Below, piece after piece: positions 1-6,877 of a DNA stretch of 11,382 bases. Below the pieces are notes generated by a model. The model was not told the origin of the DNA and did not search any database. It saw only the letters and a list, made by a program, of their open reading frames with translations. A program made the translations under genes and the position numbers. Each line of letters begins with the position of its first letter. The first letter of the stretch is position 1. Source of the stretch: an uncultured bacterium (GTDB taxonomy: Bacteria; Bacillota; Clostridia; Oscillospirales; Acutalibacteraceae); contig CAKXIK010000015.1 of NCBI GenBank assembly GCA_934875675.1, positions 38,319 through 49,700 of the forward strand, given 5' to 3'.

Positions 1-12
1 ACATGAATGTTG

Positions 13-40
13 TTGACCACGAATAAGTTTCCCGCATAAT
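13..40 (+). promoter_or_regulatory. Possible promoter at left edge
   Basis: A TTGACC box (13-18) and a CATAAT box (35-40) lie 16 bp apart, each one mismatch from the sigma-A consensus. Transcription would start near 47, at the beginning of a 30-nt palindrome, and would meet the terminator at 78-114. No gene lies between. The alternative is that this is the tail of a gene to the left: one frame ends with a TAA at 24-26, after a short run that is open back to the window edge. The promoter call is therefore weak. Confidence 0.3.
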
Positions 41-44
41 ATGA

Positions 45-74
45 GAATTTAATCTGTCCGGACGGGTTAAATTC
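45..74. repeat. 30-nt palindrome (RNA hairpin)
   Basis: The outer arms GAATTTAA (45-52) and TTAAATTC (67-74) pair perfectly. The inner part also pairs through G-T wobbles and Watson-Crick pairs down to a tight TCCGGA tip. As plus-strand RNA this is a stable stem directly before the terminator at 78-114. It could be a leader or small-RNA structure, or part of the 3' untranslated region of a gene to the left. I do not recognise it as a known riboswitch. Confidence 0.55.
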
Positions 75-77
75 TTG

Positions 78-114
78 GGACTCTGCCCTCAGCTGGGGCA
101 GGGTCCTTTTGTTT
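78..114 (+). terminator. Factor-independent terminator (plus strand)
   Basis: The 11-bp stem is formed by 78-88 (GGACTCTGCCC) and 96-106 (GGGCAGGGTCC) with one G-T wobble and a 7-nt loop, followed by TTTTGTTT. It ends whatever transcript comes from the left edge and lies tail to tail with the putP terminator at 121-168. Confidence 0.75.
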
Positions 115-120
115 GTCATC

Positions 121-168
121 AAAAAAGGAGCTTTCGCATTGCCCAACCGGGATGCGAAAGCTCCTTTT
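121..168 (-). terminator. putP factor-independent terminator
   Basis: A perfect 17-bp inverted repeat spans 123-139 and 152-168 with a 12-nt loop. Read on the minus strand it ends in six Ts (126-121) and lies about 43 bp past the symporter stop codon. The stem also carries a T run on the plus side, so it may act in both directions. Confidence 0.9.
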
Positions 169-210
169 AAATTTTAGGCAAAAGCCGAAGTCGATACTGG
201 GCTGTCAAAA

Positions 211-1773
211 TCAATCGTCCTGCAGCGCTTTGGCCTGTTCGAAATCCTGTTGAATTTCTGCCGAGGGTTCCTTGCTAAACAATGAGAAACCAAGAATAAA
301 CAAGCAGGAAATTACAAAAGCAGGAAGCAGTTCATAGATGCCAAAAATGCCGCCCAAAGGCTTAATCAAAAGTTTCCAGATAAATACCATGGAACCGCCG
401 CTGAGCATACCCGCAATGGCGCCGCTGCGTGTCGTACGCTTCCAGAAAATTGAAAACAACATAATCGGTCCGAACGTGGCGCCAAAGCCAGCCCATGCAA
501 AGGAAACAACGTTAAAAATAATGCTGTTCTCGTCCAATGCAATAATAACGCCGATCAGACAGACAATCAGCAGCGTCATGCGGGAAACAGTCATAACCTG
601 TTTTTCGCTTGCATCTTTTTTGAATACACCCTGAAAAATGTTTTTTGCAACTGCGGAAGCTGCAATCAGCAGATACGAATCAGAGGAACTGATTGTAGCA
701 GCCAAAATTCCCGCCATAACAAGCCCCGCCAGCAAAGGAGGCAGCAAATTGGTAGACATTACAATGAAAATATTCTCGGCTGCAGAGGCTGTGGTCAATG
801 CAGTGGGATACAAGGCACGGCCAATCAAGCCAATCAGTACCGCTGCCATTAAAGAAATTACGACCCAGACCAATGCGATACGACGCGATTTCTTTAATTC
901 TCTTCCTTTGCGGATTGCCATAAAACGCAGCAAAACCTGCGGCATACCAAAATATCCAAGCCCCCAGGAAAGTGTGGAGAGCACCGTAAGAAAACCATAG
1001 CTCGCGGCACTGCCGAATTGAGGAACGTTATTTGCCGCCTGCTGAACTCCATTCTCCATCACAGGCTGTGCAATTCCAAAGAAATCCAGAAAACCCGGGA
1101 AAGCCTGAATGTTACTGTAAACCGCATTCACTCCGCCCGCCGCTGAAATAGAGGTTGCCAGAATCACCGTGAGTGCAATCAGCATCACAATACCCTGCAT
1201 AAAATCGGAAACGCTTTCCGCCAAAAAACCGCCCAAAAAGGTGTAAATAATAACAAATACTGCACCGGCGATCATCATGGTCTGATAAGGAAAATTAAAG
1301 AGCCGGCTGAACAACTTGCCGCAGGTCACAAAGCAGCTTGCCGCATAAACCGTGAAAAAGACAAGAATGAACAACGCGGAAATCGTCATGATAATCTTTT
1401 TGTTTTCGCGGAATCGATTGCTGAAGAAGTCCGGAATCGTGATTGCGTTACCGGCCACAACCGAATAACTGCGCAAACGACGGGCAACCACCAGCCAGTT
1501 AATATATGTACCGATTGCCAGACCCACCGCTGTCCAGAATGCGTCGGCAAGACCGCACCAATAAGCAACGCCCGGCAGACCCATCAACAGCCAGCCGCTC
1601 ATATCCGAGGCTTCCGCACTCATTGCCGCAACCCACGGACCGAGTGAGCGTCCTCCAATAAAGTATTCGTCTGAGTTCTGATTTGCTCTTTTTGCAAAAT
1701 AAAGCCCGATTCCGATGACAGCGAGCATATAGACACCCATCATCACCATAATTTGTACCGTCCTGCTATCCAT
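211..1773 (-). CDS. putP: Sodium/proline symporter (PutP type)
   Basis: This is a membrane carrier of the sodium:solute symporter family that imports a solute, most likely proline, with Na+. The protein is 520 residues, close to the usual PutP size of about 500, and is hydrophobic with many membrane segments. The segment around residues 52-68 (AEASDMSGW, then LLMGLPG) matches the PutP Na+-site region; D57 and S59 correspond to D55 and S57 of E. coli PutP. The family features IPDFFSNRF and ATISSSDSYLL (the second Na+-site helix) are also present. The ATG at 1773 is chosen because AAAGGAAC precedes it at good spacing. The upstream in-frame ATG at 1827 would add 18 polar residues that do not look like PutP. 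The gene is monocistronic, has its own terminator, and diverges from the oxidoreductase at 2149. Proline specificity is inferred from family resemblance. Confidence 0.93.
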   Translation of the reverse strand: MDSRTVQIMVMMGVYMLAVIGIGLYFAKRANQNSDEYFIGGRSLGPWVAAMSAEASDMSGWLLMGLPGVAYWCGLADAFWTAVGLAIGTYINWLVVARRLRSYSVVAGNAITIPDFFSNRFRENKKIIMTISALFILVFFTVYAASCFVTCGKLFSRLFNFPYQTMMIAGAVFVIIYTFLGGFLAESVSDFMQGIVMLIALTVILATSISAAGGVNAVYSNIQAFPGFLDFFGIAQPVMENGVQQAANNVPQFGSAASYGFLTVLSTLSWGLGYFGMPQVLLRFMAIRKGRELKKSRRIALVWVVISLMAAVLIGLIGRALYPTALTTASAAENIFIVMSTNLLPPLLAGLVMAGILAATISSSDSYLLIAASAVAKNIFQGVFKKDASEKQVMTVSRMTLLIVCLIGVIIALDENSIIFNVVSFAWAGFGATFGPIMLFSIFWKRTTRSGAIAGMLSGGSMVFIWKLLIKPLGGIFGIYELLPAFVISCLFILGFSLFSKEPSAEIQQDFEQAKALQDD

Positions 1774-1878
1774 TGGCAACGTTCCTTTCCCTTTTTTCTT
1801 TGTCCGGCAACCATCCGCCAAAATCATTCATGCAGGGTGCTGTGATTTTACGGCGTGTCATCGGTTGCACTTATTTGC

Positions 1879-1904
1879 CAAACAGAAGAATCTTCCTCTG
1901 TTTG
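1879..1904. repeat. Hairpin in putP leader
   Basis: An inverted repeat CAAACAGA...TCTGTTTG extends inward through AGA/TTC-type pairs. As minus-strand RNA it pairs almost completely, with one G-T wobble. On the plus strand it has one mismatch and is followed by CTTTTTC. It lies in the roughly 180-nt untranslated leader predicted for putP. It could be a leader structure, or a weak terminator shielding putP from plus-strand reading. Confidence 0.4.
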
Positions 1905-1959
1905 CTTTTTCTGTTTACTGCAGTATTTGCTTTACCGCACCAAACAGCAATACTTTTGA

Positions 1960-1988
1960 ATTATAACATAATTATACAGAGAATACAA
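1960..1988 (-). promoter_or_regulatory. Predicted putP promoter
   Basis: On the minus strand TTGTAT (1988-1983) is followed after 17 bp by a perfect TATAAT (1965-1960). Transcription would start near 1953, giving a long leader of about 180 nt. A second TATAAT-like box lies in the AT-rich spacer. The rest of the 1774-2148 intergenic region is AT-rich. For the plus-strand oxidoreductase only weak promoter-like boxes are visible, such as TATACT and TATAAT between 2070 and 2095, without a good -35. Confidence 0.5.
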
Positions 1989-2148
1989 TTATTTTTTAAA
2001 ATCAGACAAATTCACCAGTATATTAGTCTTTTTTCAAGTGTTCTGCCACTGGAATTTTATTGAATTTGTGCTATACTTATTTTAAATATAATTATTTTTA
2101 TATTGTTTTTATGTTTTTTAAACAAATGTTTCAGAAAGGAATGATTCT

Positions 2149-3198
2149 ATGAAAGTAGCAATTATCGGCTGCGGAACCATTGCAAATGCAGCGCACATTC
2201 CGGCATACCTGAAAAACGAGGAAGCAGAAATCAAATATTTCTGCGATATTATTCCCGAACGTGCGCAGGCAGCAGTTGAAAAATACGGCTGCGGTACGGC
2301 GGTAACCGATTACCACGATATTTTGAAGGATCCCGAGGTGGAGGCGATCTCCGTCTGCACACCGAACAACATGCATGCGCCGATTTCGATCGACTGTCTG
2401 CGAGCGGGGAAGAATGTGCTTTGTGAAAAACCGGCTGCGCGCACTTATGCAGAGGCACTCGAGATGCAGAAGGCGCAGCATGAAACCGGAAAAATTCTGA
2501 ACATCGGTGTCGTCAATCGCTTTAACGACAGCGTCAATCTCATCAAACAGTTCATCGACCATGGCAAGTTGGGAAACGTTTATAATGTACATGCATCTTT
2601 CCGTGCGAATCGTTCCATTCCGGGGCTTGGCGGTGCATTTACTACCAAAGCAATTGCAGGCGGCGGTTCGCTGATTGACTGGGGCGTGCATTATCTGGAT
2701 ATCGTCATGTATTGCTGTGGGGATCCGGCACCAAAGACCGTCAGCGGCGAAACCTTCTGTAAGCTTGGATGCGATATGGAAAATTATGCTTACAAAGACA
2801 TGTGGGCAGGCCCTCCAAAGTTTGATGGCATATACGATGTGGATGATTCCGTTTCTGCGCTCGTCCGTACGGCAGGTCCGGTCATCACGGTGGAAGGCGC
2901 TTGGGCACAGAACGTTGGCGTCAATGAAACGTACATTGACTTTATGGGCGACAAAGCTGGAATCCGGCTGGATTACGGCGGATATTTCACGGTTTACACA
3001 GCCGAGCATGGCGCACTGGTGGAATATAAGCCCGAATTTAAAATGCGTCCGCATTTCGAGAATGAGATTAACGCTTTTGTTGATTGCGTTAAGACCGGCA
3101 AAAAGCTGCAGTCCCATATTGATACGGTCATCATCACCGCCAAAATGATGCAGGCGATTTACGATTCCGCTGAACAGCACCGCGAGGTTGCGCTGTAA
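2149..3198 (+). CDS. Gfo/Idh/MocA-family oxidoreductase
   Basis: This is probably a soluble NAD(P)-dependent dehydrogenase acting on a sugar, inositol or a derivative. It has 349 residues, typical for the family. The N-terminal Rossmann fold starts with GCGTIA (residues 7-12). The family signature EKP is at residues 93-95, where the lysine is the usual catalytic and cofactor-contacting residue. The substrate domain carries GGGSLIDWGVHYLD (171-184), with D177 and H181 in the places of the catalytic Asp/His pair. AAAGGA at 2135-2140, 8 nt before the ATG, supports the start. No strong terminator follows; only a 4-bp hairpin before a T run near 3213-3236. Its neighbourhood of sugar isomerase-like genes suggests carbohydrate metabolism, but it is separated from them by an unrelated gene and lies on the other strand. 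The substrate cannot be read from the sequence. Confidence 0.92.
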   Translation: MKVAIIGCGTIANAAHIPAYLKNEEAEIKYFCDIIPERAQAAVEKYGCGTAVTDYHDILKDPEVEAISVCTPNNMHAPISIDCLRAGKNVLCEKPAARTYAEALEMQKAQHETGKILNIGVVNRFNDSVNLIKQFIDHGKLGNVYNVHASFRANRSIPGLGGAFTTKAIAGGGSLIDWGVHYLDIVMYCCGDPAPKTVSGETFCKLGCDMENYAYKDMWAGPPKFDGIYDVDDSVSALVRTAGPVITVEGAWAQNVGVNETYIDFMGDKAGIRLDYGGYFTVYTAEHGALVEYKPEFKMRPHFENEINAFVDCVKTGKKLQSHIDTVIITAKMMQAIYDSAEQHREVAL

Positions 3199-3280
3199 GC
3201 TACTATATTAAGCGGAAAGTTCCTTATTTTTTAAACTTAACCAACTACGGTGTGTTCGGTCACCGGATATCTTTCATATA

Positions 3281-3319
3281 TTGCGTTGATTGATCGAGCA
3301 CACCTATACTTGGTAAAAT
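3281..3319 (+). promoter_or_regulatory. Possible promoter for the AT-rich membrane gene
   Basis: TTGATC (3290-3295) and TAAAAT (3314-3319) are 18 bp apart. An alternative pair, TTGCGT (3281-3286) and TATACT (3305-3310), is also 18 bp apart. Either would start transcription near 3316-3326, upstream of the ATG at 3382. This favours 3382 as the translation start rather than the GTG at 3250. Confidence 0.4.
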
Positions 3320-3381
3320 ATGATTCCGACCTGAAGAATGCAGACAAAAACATTATTCATTGTGAAATTAAGGTGCAGACA

Positions 3382-4926
3382 ATGTTGGAAACAGAAAATT
3401 TTACAATGCCACTTATTGAACAGCTGAATAAATGTGCTGAACAGTTTTCTGCCGAAAATAATGGTCTTTTATATGAGTCAAAAACTACTTATAAAAATCA
3501 ATATGAAGCAAAAGACAACATCGTTACACACAATGTAGATTTCTATTATAATAATTATATTGTAAGATTTTCATATCATCCGCATCCTCCTATTTCTCTG
3601 GCACATAGCGTCTTAACATGTTCTGTTTCATTTAGTAAAACTGATAATGAAAAAGTATTTTATCCACTGTCGGACATATACGGTTTTTTAAGCATTACAC
3701 CATTCTCGGCATTGACAATCCCAATGATTCTATCTGCAGAATCCATGTCTGAATGTTTTCATGATATCTCATCGGCTTTGAAACAAATAATTTGTGAACT
3801 GGATGCCATATCTTATGACACCACGCGCAAACAGGATTTATTTAACGAGTGTTTCCGGTTCGCCTGTACTTATTTCAAGCAAGAATTTGAAAGTCCGGAA
3901 GAAATAAAACATGAAATTGAATGCAACAAAGATCAGTTCTATCAAAAGTGGATTCATAGCACTTATGATATTCCCCTATCTGCAGAAGCAGAGGCAAGCG
4001 CAAAATCAACTTTTGAACAGATTTGTTTTAATATTTATGACAAAACACAGGACTTACTATCTTCCGATAAGAAAAAATTTCTCCAGTTCTACTTTGAGGA
4101 TCGTTTAACCCAATCTGTAAGCTCTGCCTATGAGTCTTATATGATTGGAGATTATCACGCAGCTATCAAACTTTTCAAAAGGCAAAAATACAAAACAAAC
4201 TACGAGAACCTGTTGCTCGATTATATGAGCAAGGCAAAATCGCCTGAACGGCATGTTCCGGAGTCTATTTTTGAAAATCTTACTCAACTTTATCGAAACG
4301 GAATTTCCAAAAACAACCTCAAAGAATCTCTTGCAGTCGGTCCGGCAATGATTCTGTTCGGAGCTTTGTGGGTTCCTGTATTCTTAATCGTCTATTTTGG
4401 ATTCTACTGTTTGGAAAGCCAAAGCGCGATCTACCTACTCGGACCTTTGGAAAATGCCCCCAGCATTATTTTGCCTTCTTTGCTTATGGGAATCACCATG
4501 ATTTACTTTTGTTCCACAACGTTCTATAAATTATTTTTTAAAAAAAATTACAAAAAATTGTTAGCATTACAGAAGGCAACCTATTCTCGCTCAACACATA
4601 GGTTTATGAAAGGATTTTCTGCAGTCGTGTTAGTCGGCTCTGTTATTTTTTTATTTTTTACAGTTCATTGCAATATCAAGCTTACAGAAAACGGTTTTTA
4701 TGATAATACTGCTTTTTTCACAGTAAAAGGCACTTTTTATCCATATGAAGATGTAGACAAGCTTTTGTATCAGATACGAACACCCGATGGCCATGGATCA
4801 TCCTATCCGTATCCTTCCTATGTGATATTGCTGAAAAACGGTGATCGAATTGAAATGAATCAATTTGATTCCTGTAATGAAACATTTCTCAATATCATGA
4901 GGGATAAAAATGTCAAGATAGAATAA
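3382..4926 (+). CDS. Unrecognised protein with three predicted membrane segments
   Basis: I do not recognise this protein. From the ATG at 3382 it is 514 residues. AAGGTG lies 6 nt upstream; the frame is open back to a GTG at 3250, but that start has no visible ribosome binding site and overlaps a promoter-like region. Residues 1 to about 320 look soluble, mixed and charged, with no clear motif. Three hydrophobic segments follow at roughly 323-345, 362-384 and 412-430. A C-terminal domain of about 80 residues contains YPYEDVDKL and YVILLKNGDRIEM, a beta-rich pattern that might resemble PH-like membrane-protein tails (speculative). The gene is clearly AT-richer than its neighbours: 4141-4200 has 19 G/C of 60, against 33 of 60 at 5581-5640. 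That hints at horizontal acquisition. It lies alone between the oxidoreductase and the isomerase operon, and no transposase or integrase is nearby. Confidence 0.75.
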   Translation: MLETENFTMPLIEQLNKCAEQFSAENNGLLYESKTTYKNQYEAKDNIVTHNVDFYYNNYIVRFSYHPHPPISLAHSVLTCSVSFSKTDNEKVFYPLSDIYGFLSITPFSALTIPMILSAESMSECFHDISSALKQIICELDAISYDTTRKQDLFNECFRFACTYFKQEFESPEEIKHEIECNKDQFYQKWIHSTYDIPLSAEAEASAKSTFEQICFNIYDKTQDLLSSDKKKFLQFYFEDRLTQSVSSAYESYMIGDYHAAIKLFKRQKYKTNYENLLLDYMSKAKSPERHVPESIFENLTQLYRNGISKNNLKESLAVGPAMILFGALWVPVFLIVYFGFYCLESQSAIYLLGPLENAPSIILPSLLMGITMIYFCSTTFYKLFFKKNYKKLLALQKATYSRSTHRFMKGFSAVVLVGSVIFLFFTVHCNIKLTENGFYDNTAFFTVKGTFYPYEDVDKLLYQIRTPDGHGSSYPYPSYVILLKNGDRIEMNQFDSCNETFLNIMRDKNVKIE

Positions 4927-4948
4927 TCCACATAATACCTGGAGTCAC

Positions 4949-4983
4949 ATTTTTACAGGTTCTTCACTCATACCTGTGAAAAT
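4949..4983. terminator. Hairpin after the AT-rich membrane gene
   Basis: A 12-bp inverted repeat (4949-4960 with 4972-4983, one G-T wobble) encloses an 11-nt loop, about 22 bp after the stop codon at 4926. A T run lies inside the 5' arm but none follows the hairpin, so it is only a possible terminator or 3'-end structure for the plus-strand gene. Confidence 0.4.
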
Positions 4984-5002
4984 TATAACCGCGTTTATGC
5001 AC

Positions 5003-5038
5003 AAAAAGACCGCCCAACGTTTTCGTTGAGCGGTCTTT
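5003..5038 (-). terminator. Terminator of the isomerase operon
   Basis: The stem is 5005-5019 with 5024-5038 around a 4-nt loop. Read on the minus strand it pairs fully with one G-T wobble and runs into five Ts. On the plus strand that wobble becomes a C-A mismatch, which suggests selection for the minus-strand direction. It lies about 20 bp past the last stop codon of the operon. Confidence 0.92.
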
Positions 5039-5057
5039 CATTTCAGATGAAGCAAAA

Positions 5058-5936
5058 TCAGTCTTCGAGCATTGCGATATAGCGCTTGAGGTTATCGCGA
5101 CCGGTGGCGATGCCGTAGAGGCAGTCCTCGGAGCCTTCAAATTCGATGGAAACATAACCATCATAACCGGCTTTTTTCAGAGCAGCCAAGCAGTGCAGCA
5201 CCGGAACATTACCCTGGCCGATGATTGCACCACGCAGATAGGTTCCGTTGCGGGAACGGAAGAAACCGGCACCCGGATTAGGTTCCATCGCGCTTTTGAT
5301 GTGAAAATCTTTTGCATGCACATGAAATGCATAGGGTGCCACACGACCAACTGCAATGGCAGGATTCTCATCGGCGCAGGTAAAGTTACCGATATCGACC
5401 AGCAAACCGTAATTATCATTTGCAACGGTGTTCACCATTTTCTCCACACGGTCGGAATCCTGTGCAAAGAAGCCGTGGTTTTCCGACATGGTGCGAATGC
5501 CTTTGGTTGCAGCATAATCCGTCACACGGCGAATGCCTTCTACCAAACGCGGCAGAGCCTGGTCAAAACCGCGCCAACCGCGTACTTCAGGCTTAAAGCC
5601 CTGCGTTGCATCATGACGCATCAGCTTTGCGCCAAGCAGCGCGGCAATGTCAACCTTGTGGCAAAGGCGTGCAACTTCAGCATCCAGATCCCCGTCGCTG
5701 CCATTCAGCAGATCGGCACCGATAGTATGGCTGACGATCGGCACACCCAACTTTTCAGATTCCTCTCGCAGCTTTTTGGCAAAATCTTCTTCTGTCATAC
5801 CTTCCGGAACCTGCAGATCTGTGTATTCGATTCCGTCCAATCCCATTTCCTTTGCCTTTGCGATGCAGTCAAACTGCGTCATACGACCATCATGGATTGC
5901 TCCGATAAAGCTATAAGTACTTGCAGAAATTTTCAT
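5058..5936 (-). CDS. Sugar phosphate isomerase/epimerase-like TIM-barrel protein (copy A)
   Basis: This cytoplasmic protein of 292 residues belongs to the xylose isomerase-like TIM-barrel superfamily (AP_endonuc_2 fold). Members isomerise, epimerise or dehydrate sugars and cyclitols using a divalent metal. The likely metal ligands are E152 (SENHGFF), D181 (DIGNF), H207 (HVHAKDFH) and E265 (SIEFEG). A conserved stretch around residues 225-245 (FFRSRNGTYLRGAIIGQG) is shared with its neighbour. AGGAG lies 9 nt before the ATG. It is the last gene of a three-gene leftward operon, 28 bp after copy B, and is followed by a strong terminator. It is a close tandem paralog of the gene at 5965-6846: 35 of the first 60 residues are identical. 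The substrate is unknown; its surroundings of an AraC regulator and an oxidoreductase suggest a sugar or polyol pathway. Confidence 0.9.
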   Translation of the reverse strand: MKISASTYSFIGAIHDGRMTQFDCIAKAKEMGLDGIEYTDLQVPEGMTEEDFAKKLREESEKLGVPIVSHTIGADLLNGSDGDLDAEVARLCHKVDIAALLGAKLMRHDATQGFKPEVRGWRGFDQALPRLVEGIRRVTDYAATKGIRTMSENHGFFAQDSDRVEKMVNTVANDNYGLLVDIGNFTCADENPAIAVGRVAPYAFHVHAKDFHIKSAMEPNPGAGFFRSRNGTYLRGAIIGQGNVPVLHCLAALKKAGYDGYVSIEFEGSEDCLYGIATGRDNLKRYIAMLED

Positions 5937-5964
5937 TTTGACACACTCCTTTTATAATATAAAA

Positions 5965-6846
5965 TTACATTTCCAACCTACCAAGATAGCGCCGAAGATT
6001 TTCCGCGTCCACAGCGAGCGCATAAAGGCAATCCTCCACACCTTCAAACTCAATGGAAGCATAACCGTCGTATCCGCTGTTTTTCAGAGCAGAAAGGCAT
6101 CCAAACACGGGAACATCGCCTTGACCGATCATTGCACCACGCAAATAATCACCGGTACGAGAACGAAAAAAGTCTGCTCCGGGATTTGGTTTTGACGCGC
6201 TTTTAATATGAAAATCCTTGATATGAGCAAAAAAGGCATATGGAGCAAGCCTGCCAACCGCAGTGACTGGGTCTTCCCCCACACATACAAAGTTACCGAT
6301 GTCTACCGTTAACCCGTAATTAGGACGGGCAACCGCATTGACCAGTTTTTCCATCCGATCGGAATCCTCAAAAAGAAAGCCGTAATTTTCCGACATTGTG
6401 CAGATTCCTTTTTCCGCAGCATAATCTGCAACACGGCAAATTGCCTCCACAGCACGCGGTAGAACCTGTCCAACTCCCCTCCAGCCACGGGTTCCTTTCC
6501 GAAAATCACCCGACACATTGTGCAGCATTCGCTTTGCTCCCAGAATTTTTGTCAGATCGACCATATGACAAAGCCGTTCTACCTCCGCATTCAAATCCCC
6601 GCCGCAGCCATAAAGCAGATCGGCATCGCTGACAACATAGCTGACAATCGGCAGTCCTAATCGCTCTGATTCCTCCCGCAGATCCTCCGCATAATTCTCT
6701 GCAGAAACTCCGTTCGGCGGCTGAATATCCATATACTCCAGTCCGTCAAGCCCGAGTTCCTTTGTCTTAAACAAGCAATCCTTCTGTGTCATTCGTCCAT
6801 CCCGAATGGCAGGTGAAAAGCAATAACTGCTGGTAGCAAGTTTCAT
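5965..6846 (-). CDS. Sugar phosphate isomerase/epimerase-like TIM-barrel protein (copy B)
   Basis: This is a tandem paralog of the gene at 5058-5936, with 293 residues from the ATG at 6846. That start aligns MKLATSSYCF with MKISASTYSF of copy A and has GAGGAAA upstream. The in-frame ATG at 6864 directly abuts AGAGGA, leaving no room for a ribosome. The metal-site residues are kept: E153 (SENYGF), D182 (DIGNF), H208 (FAHIKDFH) and the Glu of SIEFEG. Differences from copy A include one inserted residue near 74 (VVSDADLL against TIGADLL), HN instead of HD at 109-110, and loss of one histidine in the H-x-H-x-KDFH region. It lies 31 bp downstream of the operon's first gene and was probably co-transcribed with it. 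The divergence suggests a different substrate or epimer, or partial redundancy. Confidence 0.9.
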   Translation of the reverse strand: MKLATSSYCFSPAIRDGRMTQKDCLFKTKELGLDGLEYMDIQPPNGVSAENYAEDLREESERLGLPIVSYVVSDADLLYGCGGDLNAEVERLCHMVDLTKILGAKRMLHNVSGDFRKGTRGWRGVGQVLPRAVEAICRVADYAAEKGICTMSENYGFLFEDSDRMEKLVNAVARPNYGLTVDIGNFVCVGEDPVTAVGRLAPYAFFAHIKDFHIKSASKPNPGADFFRSRTGDYLRGAMIGQGDVPVFGCLSALKNSGYDGYASIEFEGVEDCLYALAVDAENLRRYLGRLEM

Positions 6847-6877
6847 ACGGCAATCTTTCCTCATTCCTCTGCAGCAA

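Noticed and set aside
84..92. TGCCCTCAG shared with the riboswitch terminator region at 8861-8869
   Set aside because: The shared 9 bases sit in different structures (terminator loop side here, P3 and terminator stem there), and the surroundings do not match. Probably coincidence.
1..114. Known riboswitch class in the left-edge leader
   Set aside because: I compared it by eye with purine, preQ1, guanidine-II and T-box patterns. The purine core GTTTCTACC is missing and no other invariant core was found, so only generic hairpins are claimed.
1774..1827. Longer putP start at 1827
   Set aside because: The 18 extra residues are polar and unlike PutP N-termini; the ATG at 1773 has a better ribosome binding site.
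2131..3180. Long open frame on the minus strand opposite the oxidoreductase
   Set aside because: The plus-strand frame has clear Rossmann, EKP and catalytic motifs and a ribosome binding site. The antisense frame has Cys/His-rich low-sense content and no recognisable domain.
3205..3236. Terminator for the oxidoreductase
   Set aside because: Only a 4-bp GGAA/TTCC stem with a 2-nt loop precedes the T run, too weak to call.
3250..3381. N-terminal extension of the AT-rich gene from a GTG start
   Set aside because: No ribosome binding site precedes the GTG, promoter-like boxes lie within the extension, and the ATG at 3382 has AAGGTG at 6 nt.
3199..5002. Mobile element carrying the AT-rich gene
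   Set aside because: No transposase, integrase, terminal inverted repeats or target-site duplication could be seen at the edges; composition alone does not show an element.
5193..5957. Plus-strand open frame opposite copy A of the isomerases
   Set aside because: It is antisense to a well-supported gene and shows no domain; its sequence reflects the reverse complement of that gene.
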